DNA of 64,000 nt from Leucobacter triazinivorans (GCF_004208635.1 NZ_CP035806.1:620001-684000), one strand, 5' to 3'; shown: positions 28,270 through 41,389, counted from the stretch's first letter. Numbers and translations: made by a program. The notes: generated from the letters alone by a model not told the origin.

Positions 28270-28355
28270 CCCGGGATCGCTCCCGGCCTTACAGGATAGC
28301 AGTTCCGGAGGGCGAAGTGAAGGCTCCGGCGGCGCACCCCTCATCCGGGCTGCGA

Positions 28356-28412
28356 CGAGATCCCGATTCTTGTCGTCGAGCCGCCGCGGGAGCGACAGGA
28401 ATCGGGATCTCG
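28356..28412. repeat. palindromic repeat (CGAGATCCCG family), copy 2
   Basis: Inverted repeat with 20-bp arms, 28356-28375 and 28393-28412 (19 of 20 pair), and a 17-nt loop. Left arm CGAGATCCCGATTCTTGTCG, against CGAGATCCCGTTTTCTGTCG in the copy at 7839. Located between ssrA and the TetR gene. Confidence 0.8.
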
Positions 28413-28456
28413 GCAAGGTGATGGGGCGTGCGGGAGCCCGTTCGCGTGCGCTGGGA

Positions 28457-29098
28457 TCAGAGCCGGCTGCGCACCGCGGCGCGCAGCTCCCCCGCCTCGA
28501 GTCCGAGAGCCCACGCGCAGACGTCGACGACGAACCGCTTGTAAGCCTCGTGTTCGAACGGCGTAGTGTTGTTCGCGTACGTGCCGAATCCATCGACCGC
28601 CATGAAGATGCGCACACAGGCGCCGAGCACATCGTCGACCACGAACGCGCCCTCGGCCGCCCCGTCCTCGATCAGCTCGGTCAACAGAGCACGGTCGAGG
28701 GCCTCCTGCCGCTCGATGGCGTCGACGAGGGCCGGCATGAAGCGGGCGAGGTGGCGCGCGTTGAGCCAGAGCCTCGCGAGCTCGACCGCCTCCTCCGACT
28801 CGACCCGGCGCACGAATCCGATCAGTCGCTCCATCGCGGTGCCGCGAGCGCTGAAGAGCCACTCGCGCTCCGTCGTGATGGCGAGCTCGAACGCCGCGAT
28901 CACGAGATCCTCCGCGGCGGGGAAATAGTGACTGATCAGCCCCGGTCTCACCCCGAGGCGCTCGGCGACCGCGCGCAGCGTGATCCGCTCGAGACCGTCC
29001 TCGAGGGCGATCCGCGCCGCCTCGGCGAGGATCTCCGCGCGACGCTCCTCGGGCGGTTTGCGCACCCTCGGAGCCTTCCGGCTTGACACCGCATCCAT
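28457..29098 (-). CDS. TetR family transcriptional regulator
   Basis: Regulator of 213 residues. The N-terminal HTH (about 20-65) has ILAEAARIALEDGLERITLRAVAERLGVRPGLISHYF, with a helical ligand-binding domain after it. Divergent from the NCS1 permease-hydrolase pair and so probably its repressor. I chose the ATG at 29096-29098 (MDAVSSRKAPRV) because the TACAAT -10 box ends 6 nt before it, as at other leaderless genes here; the ATG at 29102-29104 is too close to the box. Palindromes lie just upstream of the promoter. Confidence 0.88.
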   Translation of the reverse strand: MDAVSSRKAPRVRKPPEERRAEILAEAARIALEDGLERITLRAVAERLGVRPGLISHYFPAAEDLVIAAFELAITTEREWLFSARGTAMERLIGFVRRVESEEAVELARLWLNARHLARFMPALVDAIERQEALDRALLTELIEDGAAEGAFVVDDVLGACVRIFMAVDGFGTYANNTTPFEHEAYKRFVVDVCAWALGLEAGELRAAVRSRL

Positions 29099-29104
29099 CT
29101 TCAT

Positions 29105-31815
<2,711 letters not shown>

Positions 31816-31831
31816 CCGCGGCGCGCCCCAG

Positions 31832-31894
31832 CAGGCGATCGACGCTCAGGAGGACAAGAACTGCGGAATCGTCTTCCTGGGCATCGATCGCCTG
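31832..31894. repeat. palindromic intergenic repeat (GGCGATCGA family), copy 2
   Basis: 24-bp arms, 31832-31855 and 31871-31894 (21 of 24 pair), arm start CAGGCGATCGA. Same arm ends, loop length class and central CTGC as copy 1 at 2069-2127. Lies between the convergent hydrolase gene and smpB. Confidence 0.6.
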
Positions 31895-31920
31895 TCCGGG
31901 ATCTCCAGCCACCCGGACAG
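31892..31920 (-). terminator. candidate smpB terminator
   Basis: Perfect 9-bp inverted repeat CTGTCCGGG-N11-CCCGGACAG just beyond the smpB stop. Confidence 0.5.
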
Positions 31921-31935
31921 CACCGTGCCGCGGAG

Positions 31936-32415
31936 CTACTCCCCCATGCGGTTGCGGGTGCGCATCGCGCGCTCGGCCTCCCGCTTGTCCTGCCGCTCGC
32001 GCAGCGTCTGCCGCTTGTCGTACTCCTTCTTGCCCTTGGCGAGGGCGATCTCGACCTTCGCGCGGCCGTCGAGGAAGTACAGTCGCAGCGGCACGATCGT
32101 CATGCCGCCCTCCCTGGTCTTCTGGTAGAGCTTGTCGATCTCCTGCCGGTGGAGCAGCAGCTTGCGCTTGCGGCGCGGCGCGTGGTTGGTCCAGGAGCCG
32201 TTGAGGTACTCGGGAATGTACGCGGCGTCGAGCCAGGCCTCGCCGCGCTCGATGAAGACGTAGCCGTCGACCAGCGAAGCCCGTCCCATGCGCAGCGACT
32301 TCACCTCGCTGCCGGTGAGCACCAGCCCCGCCTCGTAGGTGTCGAGGATGTGGTATTCGTGGCGCGCCTTCTTGTTCGAGGCGATCAGCCGCTCGCCCGT
32401 CTCCTTGGGGCTCAT
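31936..32415 (-). CDS. smpB: SsrA-binding protein
   Basis: Protein of 159 residues that binds tmRNA and brings it to stalled ribosomes. Typical [35 protein letters not shown] start, [30 protein letters not shown] and the basic C-terminal tail [24 protein letters not shown] that enters the mRNA channel. Ribosome site GAGAGGA before the ATG. Follows prfB-ftsE-ftsX, the usual actinobacterial order, but ssrA, normally next, lies beyond the inserted TetR cassette. Confidence 0.96.
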   Translation of the reverse strand: MSPKETGERLIASNKKARHEYHILDTYEAGLVLTGSEVKSLRMGRASLVDGYVFIERGEAWLDAAYIPEYLNGSWTNHAPRRKRKLLLHRQEIDKLYQKTREGGMTIVPLRLYFLDGRAKVEIALAKGKKEYDKRQTLRERQDKREAERAMRTRNRMGE

Positions 32416-32779
32416 GTCACATCCTCTCTCGGCCGGGGCGGATGGGCCCGGCGAGAAGTCCCGGGCCCCGCGCTCACGCGCGAAGAACCAGCCTATCGCA
32501 CACCGCGCCCGCTCCGCCCGCCGCGTCGAGCCGCCCGGCCCCGCGGGGCCCAGACCGAGCCGATCGTTCGAGCCCGAACGGATTTGCGGCGCCGGAGGGC
32601 TCGCGCTCGGGCAACGCGCTCGCGCTCGCGCAAGAGTTTGGGCTCGCCGAGATCCGGATCCCGGCTCCCATCTCCCGGATCCCGGTGTCCGGATCCGGTC
32701 CCGACTCCGGATCCGGTCCCGACTCCGGATCCCGCATCCGGGCGCGCCCGCTCAGACCAGAACCTGCGGCGACGGCCCG
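32416..32779. other. intergenic region ftsX-smpB: promoter candidate and GGATCC-rich repeats
   Basis: No gene seen. A TAGGCT -10 box on the minus strand (32490-32495) lies 75 bp before smpB and could give smpB its own promoter. 32689-32724 holds two perfect 18-bp tandem units CCGGATCCGGTCCCGACT, with degenerate GGATCC-containing copies on both sides. Confidence 0.55.
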
Positions 32780-33690
32780 CTACACGCGCAGGTAGCGGGT
32801 GATCGCGATCTTCGCCGCGATCGCAGAGAGGATCACGCCCACCAGGATGAGCACGGGTGGCACCACGAGCGCCTGCTCGACGGTGATGTAGCTCGTGAAG
32901 GGCACTTCACTCGCGAGGAATCCCTGCACGAAGAAGCGCACGATCGACACCGAAGCGGCGCTCGCCAGCACCGCCCCGAAGAGCGCGGCGATGATCCCCT
33001 CCAGGATGAAGGGGGTCTGGATGAAGCGGTTCGATGCACCGACGAGGCGCATGATCCCGATCTCCCGCCGGCGCGAGAACGCCGAGAGCCTGATCGTCGT
33101 CGAGATCAGCAGCATGGCGGCGACGAGCATGAGCCCGGCGATCACGATCGCCGTGTAGCTGGCCACCCCGAGGAAGAGGAAGATGCGGTCGAGCAGGCTG
33201 CGCTGATCTGAGACGCTCTGCACGCCGGGGATCCCCGAGAAGGTCTCGGTGATGATGTCGGATCGGGAGGGATCCGAGAGCTTGATCCAGAACGTCTGGT
33301 TGAGCTGCTCGGGCTGGGTGATGTCGACGATCGGATTGCCGTCGAACTGCTGCACGAACTCCTCGTAGGCCTGCTCGTGGGTCACGAAGAAGAAGTCGTC
33401 GACGTAGGGCCGCAGCGTATCCGACTGCAGCGCATTCTCGACCGCGGAGATCTCCTCCTCCCCGGCGTCTTCCCCTGCGCAGGTCGCGCTCTCGTCGTAT
33501 TCGGTGCAGAGGTAGATGGCCACCTGGGCGCGGTCGAACCAGAAGGTCTTCATCTGCTGGATCTGCAACTGCATCAGGATCGCGGCGCCCACGAAGGTGA
33601 GCGACACGAAGGTCACGAGCACCACGGAGATGACCACCGACATGTTGCGGCGCAGGCCGTTCCAGACCTCGCCGAGCACCAGTCCCGCCC

Positions 33691-33694
<4 letters not shown>
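32780..33694 (-). CDS. ftsX: cell division protein FtsX
   Basis: Membrane partner of FtsE (304 residues) that transmits ATP-driven changes to peptidoglycan hydrolases at the septum. Membrane helix 1 (about 19-42), a large extracytoplasmic domain (about 43-175), then three C-terminal helices; the juxtamembrane [25 protein letters not shown] is diagnostic. The ATG overlaps the ftsE stop. Confidence 0.95.
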
Positions 33695-34929
<1,235 letters not shown>

Positions 34930-34989
34930 GACGCCTCGACAATACGCCCCGCAGCCGGGGGCGCAGCGCAGGCGCGCGGTTCGATGCTC

Positions 34990-35068
34990 GTCATTCTGCG
35001 CGAAGTCGCAGAAACCGCTCAGGTGGATCCTGCGACTCCGGCCGCGGGCGGCCTCTGCGCAGGATGAC
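34990..35068. repeat. dispersed repeat (GTCATYCTGCG family), copy 1
   Basis: Outer arms GTCATTCTGCGC (34990-35001) and GCGCAGGATGAC (35057-35068), with internal TCTGCG-N5-CGCAGA and GGATCCTGCGACTC. Located between prfB and ftsE; another copy at 51964-52071, and partial units between ilvN and ilvC. Confidence 0.7.
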
Positions 35069-35185
35069 GGGCTGGAGCCCGCCCTTCAACAGCAGCTCTC
35101 CCGCAGCGGCAGCGCTCCCGAGCCGGCGGAGAGAGCGGCGCCGGTCGTTCTCGGCATCGCGCCCCAGCAGGGGACGGAGCGGCCG

Positions 35186-36295
35186 CTAGTCGCCCTTCGA
35201 CAGAGAGCGCCAGCGGATGCCCGCGGCGATGAACCCGTCGAGGTCGCCATCGAAGACGGCGTCGGGCTGCGACGACTCGTGCCCGGTGCGCAGATCTTTC
35301 ACGAGCTGCTGCCCGTAGAGGAAGTACGAGCGGATCTGATCGCCCCAGCTCGCGGTGATGCTGCCCGCGAGCTCCTTCTTCTTCGCTGCCTCCTGCTCCT
35401 TCTGCAGCAGCAGCAGGCGGGTCTGCAGCAGGCGCATCGCCGCGGCGCGATTCTGGATCTGACTCTTCTCGTTCTGCATCGAGATGACGATCCCGGTCGG
35501 GATATGGGTGATGCGCACTGCGGAATCGGTGGTGTTGACCGACTGCCCGCCGGGACCGCTCGAGCGGAACACGTCGACGCGGATGTCGTTCTCGGGGATG
35601 TCGACCTCGGTCGCCTCCTCCAGGAGCGGGATCACCTCGACGCCGGCGAAGCTCGTCTGCCGCTTGTCGGCCGAGCCAAACGGGCTGATGCGCGCGAGGC
35701 GATGCGTCCCCGCCTCGACCGACAGGGTGCCGAACGCGTACGGCGCGTCGATCTCGAAGGTGGCCGATTTGATCCCCGCGCCCTCGGCGTACGAGGTGTC
35801 GAGCACCTTCGTCGAGTAGTCGTGCTGCTCGGCCCAGCGCAGATACATGCGCAGCAGCATCTCGGCGAAGTCCGTCGCGTCGTCGCCCCCGGCACCGGAG
35901 CGGATCGTGACGACGGCGGCCCGCTCGTCGTACTCCCCCGACAGCATGGTCTGCACCTCGAGATCCTGCACGACCGCCTCGATCGCGGCGAGCTCCTCGG
36001 CCGCCTCGGTCGCCGAGTCCTCGTCGTCCATCTCCTGCGCCAGTTCGACCAGCACCTCGAGGTCGTCGATGCGCTGTTCGACGGCGCGCAACCGCTTCGC
36101 CCGCGCCTGCCGATGCGAGAGGCCGCTGGTCACCTTCTGCGCCGCCGCGGGGTCGTCCCACAGGTCCGGGGCCGCGGCCTGCTGCTCGAGCTCGGCGATC
36201 TCACGATCGAGCCTCGGCAGGTCCGTCACCGCCGCGATGTCGGCGTAGGTGGAGCGGACCGCGCGGATGCGTGCACTGAAATCAACTTCGAGCAT
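35186..36295 (-). CDS. prfB: peptide chain release factor 2
   Basis: Recognises UGA and UAA and triggers peptide release. 369 residues with the SPF tripeptide in [17 protein letters not shown] and the catalytic GGQ in [20 protein letters not shown], plus the acidic [14 protein letters not shown] region. The frame is continuous from [13 protein letters not shown]; there is no in-frame UGA, so the E. coli-type programmed frameshift is absent. A TAAGCT box ends 9 nt before the ATG, with an AGGGGG stretch between. First gene of prfB-ftsE-ftsX-smpB. Confidence 0.96.
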   Translation of the reverse strand: MLEVDFSARIRAVRSTYADIAAVTDLPRLDREIAELEQQAAAPDLWDDPAAAQKVTSGLSHRQARAKRLRAVEQRIDDLEVLVELAQEMDDEDSATEAAEELAAIEAVVQDLEVQTMLSGEYDERAAVVTIRSGAGGDDATDFAEMLLRMYLRWAEQHDYSTKVLDTSYAEGAGIKSATFEIDAPYAFGTLSVEAGTHRLARISPFGSADKRQTSFAGVEVIPLLEEATEVDIPENDIRVDVFRSSGPGGQSVNTTDSAVRITHIPTGIVISMQNEKSQIQNRAAAMRLLQTRLLLLQKEQEAAKKKELAGSITASWGDQIRSYFLYGQQLVKDLRTGHESSQPDAVFDGDLDGFIAAGIRWRSLSKGD

Positions 36296-36350
36296 GATCC
36301 CCCTAGCTTACCGGGCCGCCCGCCTGCCGGGCCGCCGCATCGCGAACGGC

Positions 36351-37787
36351 TCAGATCACGACGAGATCGCGGGCGGGCGGCGGTGCGATTGCGGCGTCGG
36401 ACCCCCACGCCTCGGAGAGCCGCTCCACCGCGTCGACGAGGGCGTCCTCCGGAGCGGAGAACGGCAGACGCACGAACCGCTCGAACACCCCGGGACTGCC
36501 GAAGCGAGCCCCGGGCACGAGGCGCACACCGCGCCGGGCGCTCTCGCGACTGAGTGCCGTGCTGCGGTGCTCCCCGAGATCGACCCATACGCTCACCCCT
36601 CCCTCGGCGAGCGAGGGGCGCCAGCTCGGCAGCCGGGCCCGCAACTGCTCGATCAGCACCCGGTGGCGCGAGGTGAGCGCGCGCGACCGGTCGTCGAGCA
36701 CATCGTCGTAGCGTTCGAGCACGAGTTCGGCGAGCACCTGCTCCCAGGCACCCGTGCCGAGGTCGCCGATCCGGCGCGATACCTCCAACCGGCTGATCAG
36801 CTCGGGGGTCGTGCGGATCCAGCCCACCCGCAGTCCGCCCCATACGGTCTTGCCGAGCGATCCCACGGTGATGATCGCGTCCCGCTGGTGCGGGCGATCG
36901 GCGGACGCGGCGAAGGGCACGATCGTCCGGGCCTCCCCCAGGGAGAGCTCCGCCGTGGTCTCGTCCGCGATCACATAGCTGCCCCGGGCGCTGAGCTCGG
37001 CGATCAGACGCGTGCGCAGTGCGCCCGGCATGCTGCCACCGGTCGGGTTGTGGTGATCGGGGATGAGGTAGGCGAGCCGGGGCGAGGTGCGGGCGACGAT
37101 GTCGAGCATTTCCGGCGCGCCATAGCCGTCGTGCCCGATCGGCAGCTCGGCGACGAGGGCGCCCGTCGCCGCGAGCGCCTCCCGCGCGTGCGGGTAGCTG
37201 GGCGACTCGATCAGGCTGCGGTCGCCGCGCGCGAGCAGCGTGCGCGCGAGCAGGAAGATCGCGTGCTGCGCGCCGAGGGTGACCATGATCTGGTCGGGCG
37301 AAGTGGGCAGGCCGCGCCGGGTGTAGCGTTCGGCGATGGCCTCGCGCAGGGCCGGGCGACCGAGCGTGTCGTAGCCGGGGAGGAGGAAGGTCTCGGGGTG
37401 CTCGGCCATCGCGCGACCGCCGAGAGCAGTGAGCCCCTCCCACGGCTCGGGGCAGGCCGTCGAGAGATCGATGTCGGCCGTGCCGGTCGCCGGATCCGCA
37501 TCGCCGTCCGGCCGCCGCGGTGCGCGCACCACGGTGCCCGAGCCCTGGCGCGAGAGCGCGATCCCGGATTCGCGAAGCCTGCGGTAGCAGGCGCTGATGG
37601 TCGTGCGGCTGACGCCCAGGGTCTCGGCGAGGGGGCGTTCGGCGGGGAGCGCGGTGCCCGCCGCGATCGCCCCGTCGCGCACGAGCATCTCGATGCTCTC
37701 GCTCAGTTCGAGGTACCCGTGGCCGGCGCCGCGCCAGTTGCCGAGCAGTCGCCGCAGTCGAAGTGCGGAGAGTCGCTGCGCAATCAT
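36351..37787 (-). CDS. MocR/PdxR-type (YczR-like) GntR regulator with aminotransferase domain
   Basis: Protein of 478 residues. The GntR winged helix (about 25-95: LPAERPLAETLGVSRTTISACYRRLRESG) is joined to a fold type I aminotransferase domain. The PLP lysine sits in TVGSLGKTVWGGLRVGWIR and the PLP-ring contact is in PDHHNPTGGSM. MocR proteins sense PLP or an amino-compound adduct. Divergent from a YczE-type membrane gene, a known pairing (YczR/YczE). The ATG at 37785-37787 has a TACAGT -10 box 6 nt upstream. Confidence 0.9.
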   Translation of the reverse strand: MIAQRLSALRLRRLLGNWRGAGHGYLELSESIEMLVRDGAIAAGTALPAERPLAETLGVSRTTISACYRRLRESGIALSRQGSGTVVRAPRRPDGDADPATGTADIDLSTACPEPWEGLTALGGRAMAEHPETFLLPGYDTLGRPALREAIAERYTRRGLPTSPDQIMVTLGAQHAIFLLARTLLARGDRSLIESPSYPHAREALAATGALVAELPIGHDGYGAPEMLDIVARTSPRLAYLIPDHHNPTGGSMPGALRTRLIAELSARGSYVIADETTAELSLGEARTIVPFAASADRPHQRDAIITVGSLGKTVWGGLRVGWIRTTPELISRLEVSRRIGDLGTGAWEQVLAELVLERYDDVLDDRSRALTSRHRVLIEQLRARLPSWRPSLAEGGVSVWVDLGEHRSTALSRESARRGVRLVPGARFGSPGVFERFVRLPFSAPEDALVDAVERLSEAWGSDAAIAPPPARDLVVI

Positions 37788-37793
37788 GGGGCC

Positions 37794-37842
37794 ACTGTAT
37801 GCGATTGGCATCTTGCGCACCAGTCCAATGTCGACTGGACTG
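37794..37842. promoter_or_regulatory. divergent leaderless promoters with operator palindrome (mocR/yczE)
   Basis: TACAGT (37794-37799, minus) ends 6 nt before the mocR ATG. The inverted repeat CAGTCCA-N8-TGGACTG (37821-37842) ends 5 nt before the yczE GTG. Its right arm coincides with the -10 position for yczE (TGGACT, 6-nt gap), so binding would block that promoter. Confidence 0.6.
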
Positions 37843-37847
37843 ATGAG

Positions 37848-38525
37848 GTGACCTTCCGCATCCTCCGACTCATTCCGGGACTCCTGCTCTACGGCGTCGC
37901 CGACGCGTTCATGATCCGCGCTGCAATCGGGGTCGACCCGTGGACCGTATTCGCGCAGGGGCTGTCGCTGCGCACCGGGCTCGGGATCGGACTCCTCACG
38001 AACCTCATCGGACTGCTCGTGCTGCTGCTCTGGATCCCGCTGCGCCAGCGCCCCGGCATCGGCACTGTGCTGAACATCCTGCTCGTCGGGCCCGGCATCG
38101 AGCTGGGCCTGTGGCTGCTCCCGGTTCCCGAGGCGCTGTGGCTGCGGGTGGTGTTCTTCGCGATCGGACTGGTGCTGCTCGCCCTGGCGAGCGGGATCTA
38201 CATCGGCGCCCACCTCGGGCCCGGCCCGCGCGACGGGCTGATGACCGGCATTCACGCGCGCTTCGGCACACCGATCTGGGTGGGCCGCACCGCCGTCGAG
38301 GTGACGGTGCTCGCGATCGGCTGGGTGCTCGGCGGCGACGTCGGCCTCGGCACGGTCGCGTTCGCGCTGCTCATCGGCCCGCTGTGCTCGGTCACGCTGC
38401 CCCTCTTCGACCCGAAATCGCGTCGAGCACGGAGCGCACCGGCCGAAGTCGAGACGGCTTCGGCCGATGCGGCGGCACGTGCTGACGGCAGCGCTCGGCC
38501 CGCACCGGGGCCGGCGCAGGGGTAG
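37848..38525 (+). CDS. YczE/YitT-type integral membrane protein
   Basis: Protein of 225 residues with six predicted membrane helices (MTFRILRLIPGLLLYGVADAFM; GLTNLIGLLVLLLWIPLRQRPGIGT-like loop; GPGPRDGLMTGI after helix 4) and a polar Ala/Pro-rich C-terminal tail. GRT-type conserved Gly-Pro loops match the YczE family, usually encoded next to MocR regulators; its transported compound is unproven. The GTG start is set by position relative to the palindromic operator and by the conserved N-terminus; no ribosome site is seen. It ends 30 nt before tRNA-fMet. Confidence 0.85.
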   Translation: MTFRILRLIPGLLLYGVADAFMIRAAIGVDPWTVFAQGLSLRTGLGIGLLTNLIGLLVLLLWIPLRQRPGIGTVLNILLVGPGIELGLWLLPVPEALWLRVVFFAIGLVLLALASGIYIGAHLGPGPRDGLMTGIHARFGTPIWVGRTAVEVTVLAIGWVLGGDVGLGTVAFALLIGPLCSVTLPLFDPKSRRARSAPAEVETASADAAARADGSARPAPGPAQG

Positions 38526-38537
38526 GCAGCCGTGTGG

Positions 38538-38543
38538 TAGAGT
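38538..38543 (+). promoter_or_regulatory. candidate -10 box for tRNA-fMet
   Basis: TAGAGT 12 nt before the first tRNA base, just after the yczE stop. Confidence 0.4.
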
Positions 38544-38555
38544 CGATTCTCGTGC

Positions 38556-38632
38556 CGCGGGGTGGAGCAGTTCGGTAGCTCGCCGGGCTCATAACCCGGA
38601 GGTCGTAGGTTCAAATCCTGCCCCCGCAACCA
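38556..38632 (+). tRNA. initiator tRNA-Met (CAT)
   Basis: Complete cloverleaf with encoded CCA. Initiator marks are visible: unpaired C1/A72 at the top of the acceptor (CGCGGGG against CCCCGCA) and three G-C pairs in the anticodon stem, GGG-CTCATAA-CCC. T-loop GGTTCAAATCC. Confidence 0.97.
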
Positions 38633-38633
38633 G

Positions 38634-38673
38634 CAGAGGCCCCGACCCGGAGAAATCCAGGTCGGGGCCTCTG
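38634..38673 (+). terminator. terminator after tRNA-fMet
   Basis: Perfect 14-bp inverted repeat CAGAGGCCCCGACC and complement with a 12-nt loop, followed by GCGTTCTCT. Confidence 0.7.
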
Positions 38674-38835
38674 GCGTTCTCTCCCGGTTCCGCCCGTGCA
38701 CCTCTCCCCCGCGTTCGGCCCTGCCCGGGCCCTCCTCGGTCTCGATGCCCCCGGATTGCAGGGGGCGCCCGGCCGGTGCGTGCGGCTCTCGCGCGCCAGG
38801 CGCCGCTCCGAGCACCGACCGGGCCGCCTCGGCGC

Positions 38836-40266
38836 CTACCCCTCCTCGGCAGCGGTCTCGGCGGGAACCTTGTTGAAGCCGGTCACGGGCTGCGACTCAT
38901 CGAACGAGGCCACCTTACGGCGGAAGCCCCGCGTGATGACGGCGAGATAGACCACACCCAGGCCGGACCAGATGAGGCCCACCACGAGCGCGTGCCCGTC
39001 GAGGTTGACCCAGAGCAGCCCGGTGAGCAGCGTGCCAAGCGCCGGCATCACGATGTACGTGAAGATGTCCCTCGGCGTGCGGCGACGACCCTTGCGGACC
39101 GCGAACCAGGCGATCACCGAGAGGTTGACGAAGGTGAACGCCACCAGGGCCCCGTAGTTGATGTAGGCGGCGATCATCTCGAGCGTGAAGGAGATGGCGA
39201 GCAGCGAGATGGCCCCGGTCAGCACGATGTTGAACGTGGGCGTGTGGGTCTTCGCGTTGATGTAGCCGAAGAAGCGTTTCGGAAGCACGTTGTTGCGCCC
39301 CATCACCAGCAGCATGCGCGACACCGAGGCGTGCGAGGCGAGACCGGAGGCCAGCGTCGCCGCGAAGCCCGCCGCCGTGAGCACCGCCGCGAAGCCCTTC
39401 CCGCCGACGAACTCGCCGATGAGCGGCAGCGTGCTGTCCTCGATGTACTGCATGTCTCCGCCGGGCGCGAACTCCTCCCACGCCGGGAAGCGCGCCTGGG
39501 TGAAGTAGCCGGCGATGAGGAAGATCGCTCCGCCCAGCACGACGGTGAGCAGGATCGCCTTCGGCATGATCCTCGGCGTCTTCGCCTCCTCCGCGTACAT
39601 CGTCACGGCATCGAAGCCGATGAACGAGAAGCAGACGATGGTCGCCCCGGCGAGCACCGCGCCGAACTCGACCCCGCTGTGGAAGAACGGCTGGATCGTC
39701 ACCACGCCGCCCACGCCGGCGCCGCCGGAGAGCTGCACGAACACCATGACCACGAACACCGTGATCACGACGATCGAGAACACGAGCAGGATCATGTTGA
39801 CGTTCGAGGTGCCCTTCATCGTCAGATAGATGATGCCGGTGACGAACACGACGTAGACCACCACCCACACGGCCCCCGGCACGCCGGGGAAGAACGCCTC
39901 GAGATAGCTGCGGATGATGAGGCAGTTCACCATCGGCAGCAGCATGTAGTCGATGAGCGCCGTCCACCCCACCACGAAGCCGACGTTCGGGTGCATCGAC
40001 TCGCGGGCATAGGTGTACGCGGAGCCCGCGCTGGGAATGGCGCCGGCGATCTTGCCGTAGCTGATGGCGGTGAAGATCATCACCGTGAGGGCCACCGCAT
40101 AGGCGAGCGGGACCACGTTGTCGGTGTCGCGGGCGACGAGCCCGAAGGTGTCGAACACGACGGTCGGGGTCATGTATCCCAGGCCCAGGCCCACGATGGC
40201 CCAGAGCCCGAGGCTGCGCTTGAGCGTCGCACGACGCGCGACGACGGAGGGGGTGGGAGTCGCCAT
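38836..40266 (-). CDS. puuP: putrescine importer PuuP-like, APC family
   Basis: Membrane permease of 476 residues with 12 helices, strongly like E. coli PuuP: TLKRSLGLWAIVGLGLGYMTPTVVFDTFG, GSAYTYARESMHPNVGFVVGW, GATIVCFSFIGFDAVTMYAEE, TLASGLASHASVSRMLLVMGRNNVLPKRFFGYI and the late INYGALVAFTFVNLSV. Imports putrescine or a close amine by proton symport. Start ATG with GAGGAG about 4 nt upstream. Next to an ABC polyamine transporter and an amine transaminase, it completes a polyamine-use block. Two palindromes lie in its leader. Confidence 0.9.
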   Translation of the reverse strand: MATPTPSVVARRATLKRSLGLWAIVGLGLGYMTPTVVFDTFGLVARDTDNVVPLAYAVALTVMIFTAISYGKIAGAIPSAGSAYTYARESMHPNVGFVVGWTALIDYMLLPMVNCLIIRSYLEAFFPGVPGAVWVVVYVVFVTGIIYLTMKGTSNVNMILLVFSIVVITVFVVMVFVQLSGGAGVGGVVTIQPFFHSGVEFGAVLAGATIVCFSFIGFDAVTMYAEEAKTPRIMPKAILLTVVLGGAIFLIAGYFTQARFPAWEEFAPGGDMQYIEDSTLPLIGEFVGGKGFAAVLTAAGFAATLASGLASHASVSRMLLVMGRNNVLPKRFFGYINAKTHTPTFNIVLTGAISLLAISFTLEMIAAYINYGALVAFTFVNLSVIAWFAVRKGRRRTPRDIFTYIVMPALGTLLTGLLWVNLDGHALVVGLIWSGLGVVYLAVITRGFRRKVASFDESQPVTGFNKVPAETAAEEG

Positions 40267-40588
40267 GCTCTCCTCTTTCGAGATCCGGATCTCACCGAGC
40301 AGACGTCTGCGATCCGCTTCGGCGAGGGGCGCTGACCGGCGGACAGCAATCAGAACCATACACCCGATTCACGTGGCCGCCGCACCGCAGCCGACTCATG
40401 GGCGGCACAGAGCCCGCACACGCGCAACGGCGCGGGCGGATCGGGCGGCACCGGCATCGCGGGCGGGTACGCCGAAGCGGCCCGGGACCTGGTCCCGGGC
40501 CGCCCCCGACGTGCGTTCCGCTCCGCTCACGTTCTCCTGCGGCGGCCGCACCGCGGGCGTGAGCGCACCGCGCTGCGTTCCGCTGCGC
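40267..40588. other. intergenic region potC-puuP: leader palindromes and terminator
   Basis: No gene seen. GAGATCCGGATCTC (40280-40293) and GCAGACGTCTGC (40299-40310) are perfect palindromes 14-44 nt before the puuP ATG, so candidate operators. TATGGT (40354-40359, minus) is a possible -10. GCGGCCCGGGACC-T-GGTCCCGGGCCGC (40477-40503) is the likely terminator of the pot operon. Confidence 0.55.
40477..40503 (-). terminator. terminator of potDABC
   Basis: Perfect 13-bp inverted repeat about 85 nt past the potC stop. No T-run. Confidence 0.6.
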
Positions 40589-41389
40589 TCAGGCCCGCGA
40601 CAGGCGCTTCTGCTTGTTGATGTTGATCACCTGAACGATGATCACGAGCAGCAGCGCCCCGACGAACACGATCGACGCCAGCACGTTCGCCTGCGCGGGC
40701 ACGCCCTTCAGCGCTGAGACGTAGATGAACTTCGGGAACGTCGTCGCCGTGCCCGCGTTGAAGTTCGTGATGATGAAGTCGTCGAACGACAGCGCGAAGC
40801 TCAGCAGCGCGGCACCGATGATGCCGGGGGTGAGCATCGGAAGGGTGATCCTCCAGAACACCTGCGCGGGAGAGGCGTAGAGATCGCGCCCCGCCTCCTC
40901 GATCGCGGGATTGAGGCTCGCGACGCGCGCCTTCACGGCCACGACGACGTACGAGACGCAGAACATCGTGTGGGCGAGGATGACGGTCCCGATGCCCTTC
41001 TCGACGCCGGCGAGCAGGAACTGCGCCGCGAGTCCGGCGCCGAGCACGACCTCCGGGGTGGCCATCGGGGTGAACAGCAGCAGGCTGACCGTCGAGCGGC
41101 CGCGGAAGCGGTACCGCACCAGCGCGATGGCGATCATCGTGCCCAGCACGGTCGCGATGACGGTCGCCACCACGCCCACCAGGATGCTGTTGCCGAAGGC
41201 GGTGCACACCTGCGGAGCACCGCACGGGTTCTGCCAGTTGTCGAGCGTGAACCCGCGCCAGATGATGTTGTTCCGACCCGCGTCGTTGAAGGAGAAGACG
41301 ATGACGTGCGCGATCGGCAGCAGCAGGTAGATGAGGGCGATCGCGCCGACGACCGGGACGAAGGCCTTCCCGAGACTGAAGTTCTTCAC
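40589..41389 (-). CDS. potC: spermidine/putrescine ABC transporter permease, PotC type
   Basis: Inner-membrane permease of 266 residues with six helices and the binding-protein-dependent EAA loop EEAGRDLYASPAQVFWRITLPMLTPGI. The N-terminal VVGAIALIYLLLPIAHVIVFSFND fits PotC. Forms the channel with PotB. The ATG overlaps the potB stop. Distal gene of potD-potA-potB-potC on the minus strand. Confidence 0.92.
   Translation of the reverse strand: MKNFSLGKAFVPVVGAIALIYLLLPIAHVIVFSFNDAGRNNIIWRGFTLDNWQNPCGAPQVCTAFGNSILVGVVATVIATVLGTMIAIALVRYRFRGRSTVSLLLFTPMATPEVVLGAGLAAQFLLAGVEKGIGTVILAHTMFCVSYVVVAVKARVASLNPAIEEAGRDLYASPAQVFWRITLPMLTPGIIGAALLSFALSFDDFIITNFNAGTATTFPKFIYVSALKGVPAQANVLASIVFVGALLLVIIVQVININKQKRLSRA

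Noticed and set aside
35186..36295. Programmed frameshift in prfB.
   Set aside because: The reading frame is continuous from the ATG with no in-frame UGA and no CTTTGA-like slippery site near codon 25.
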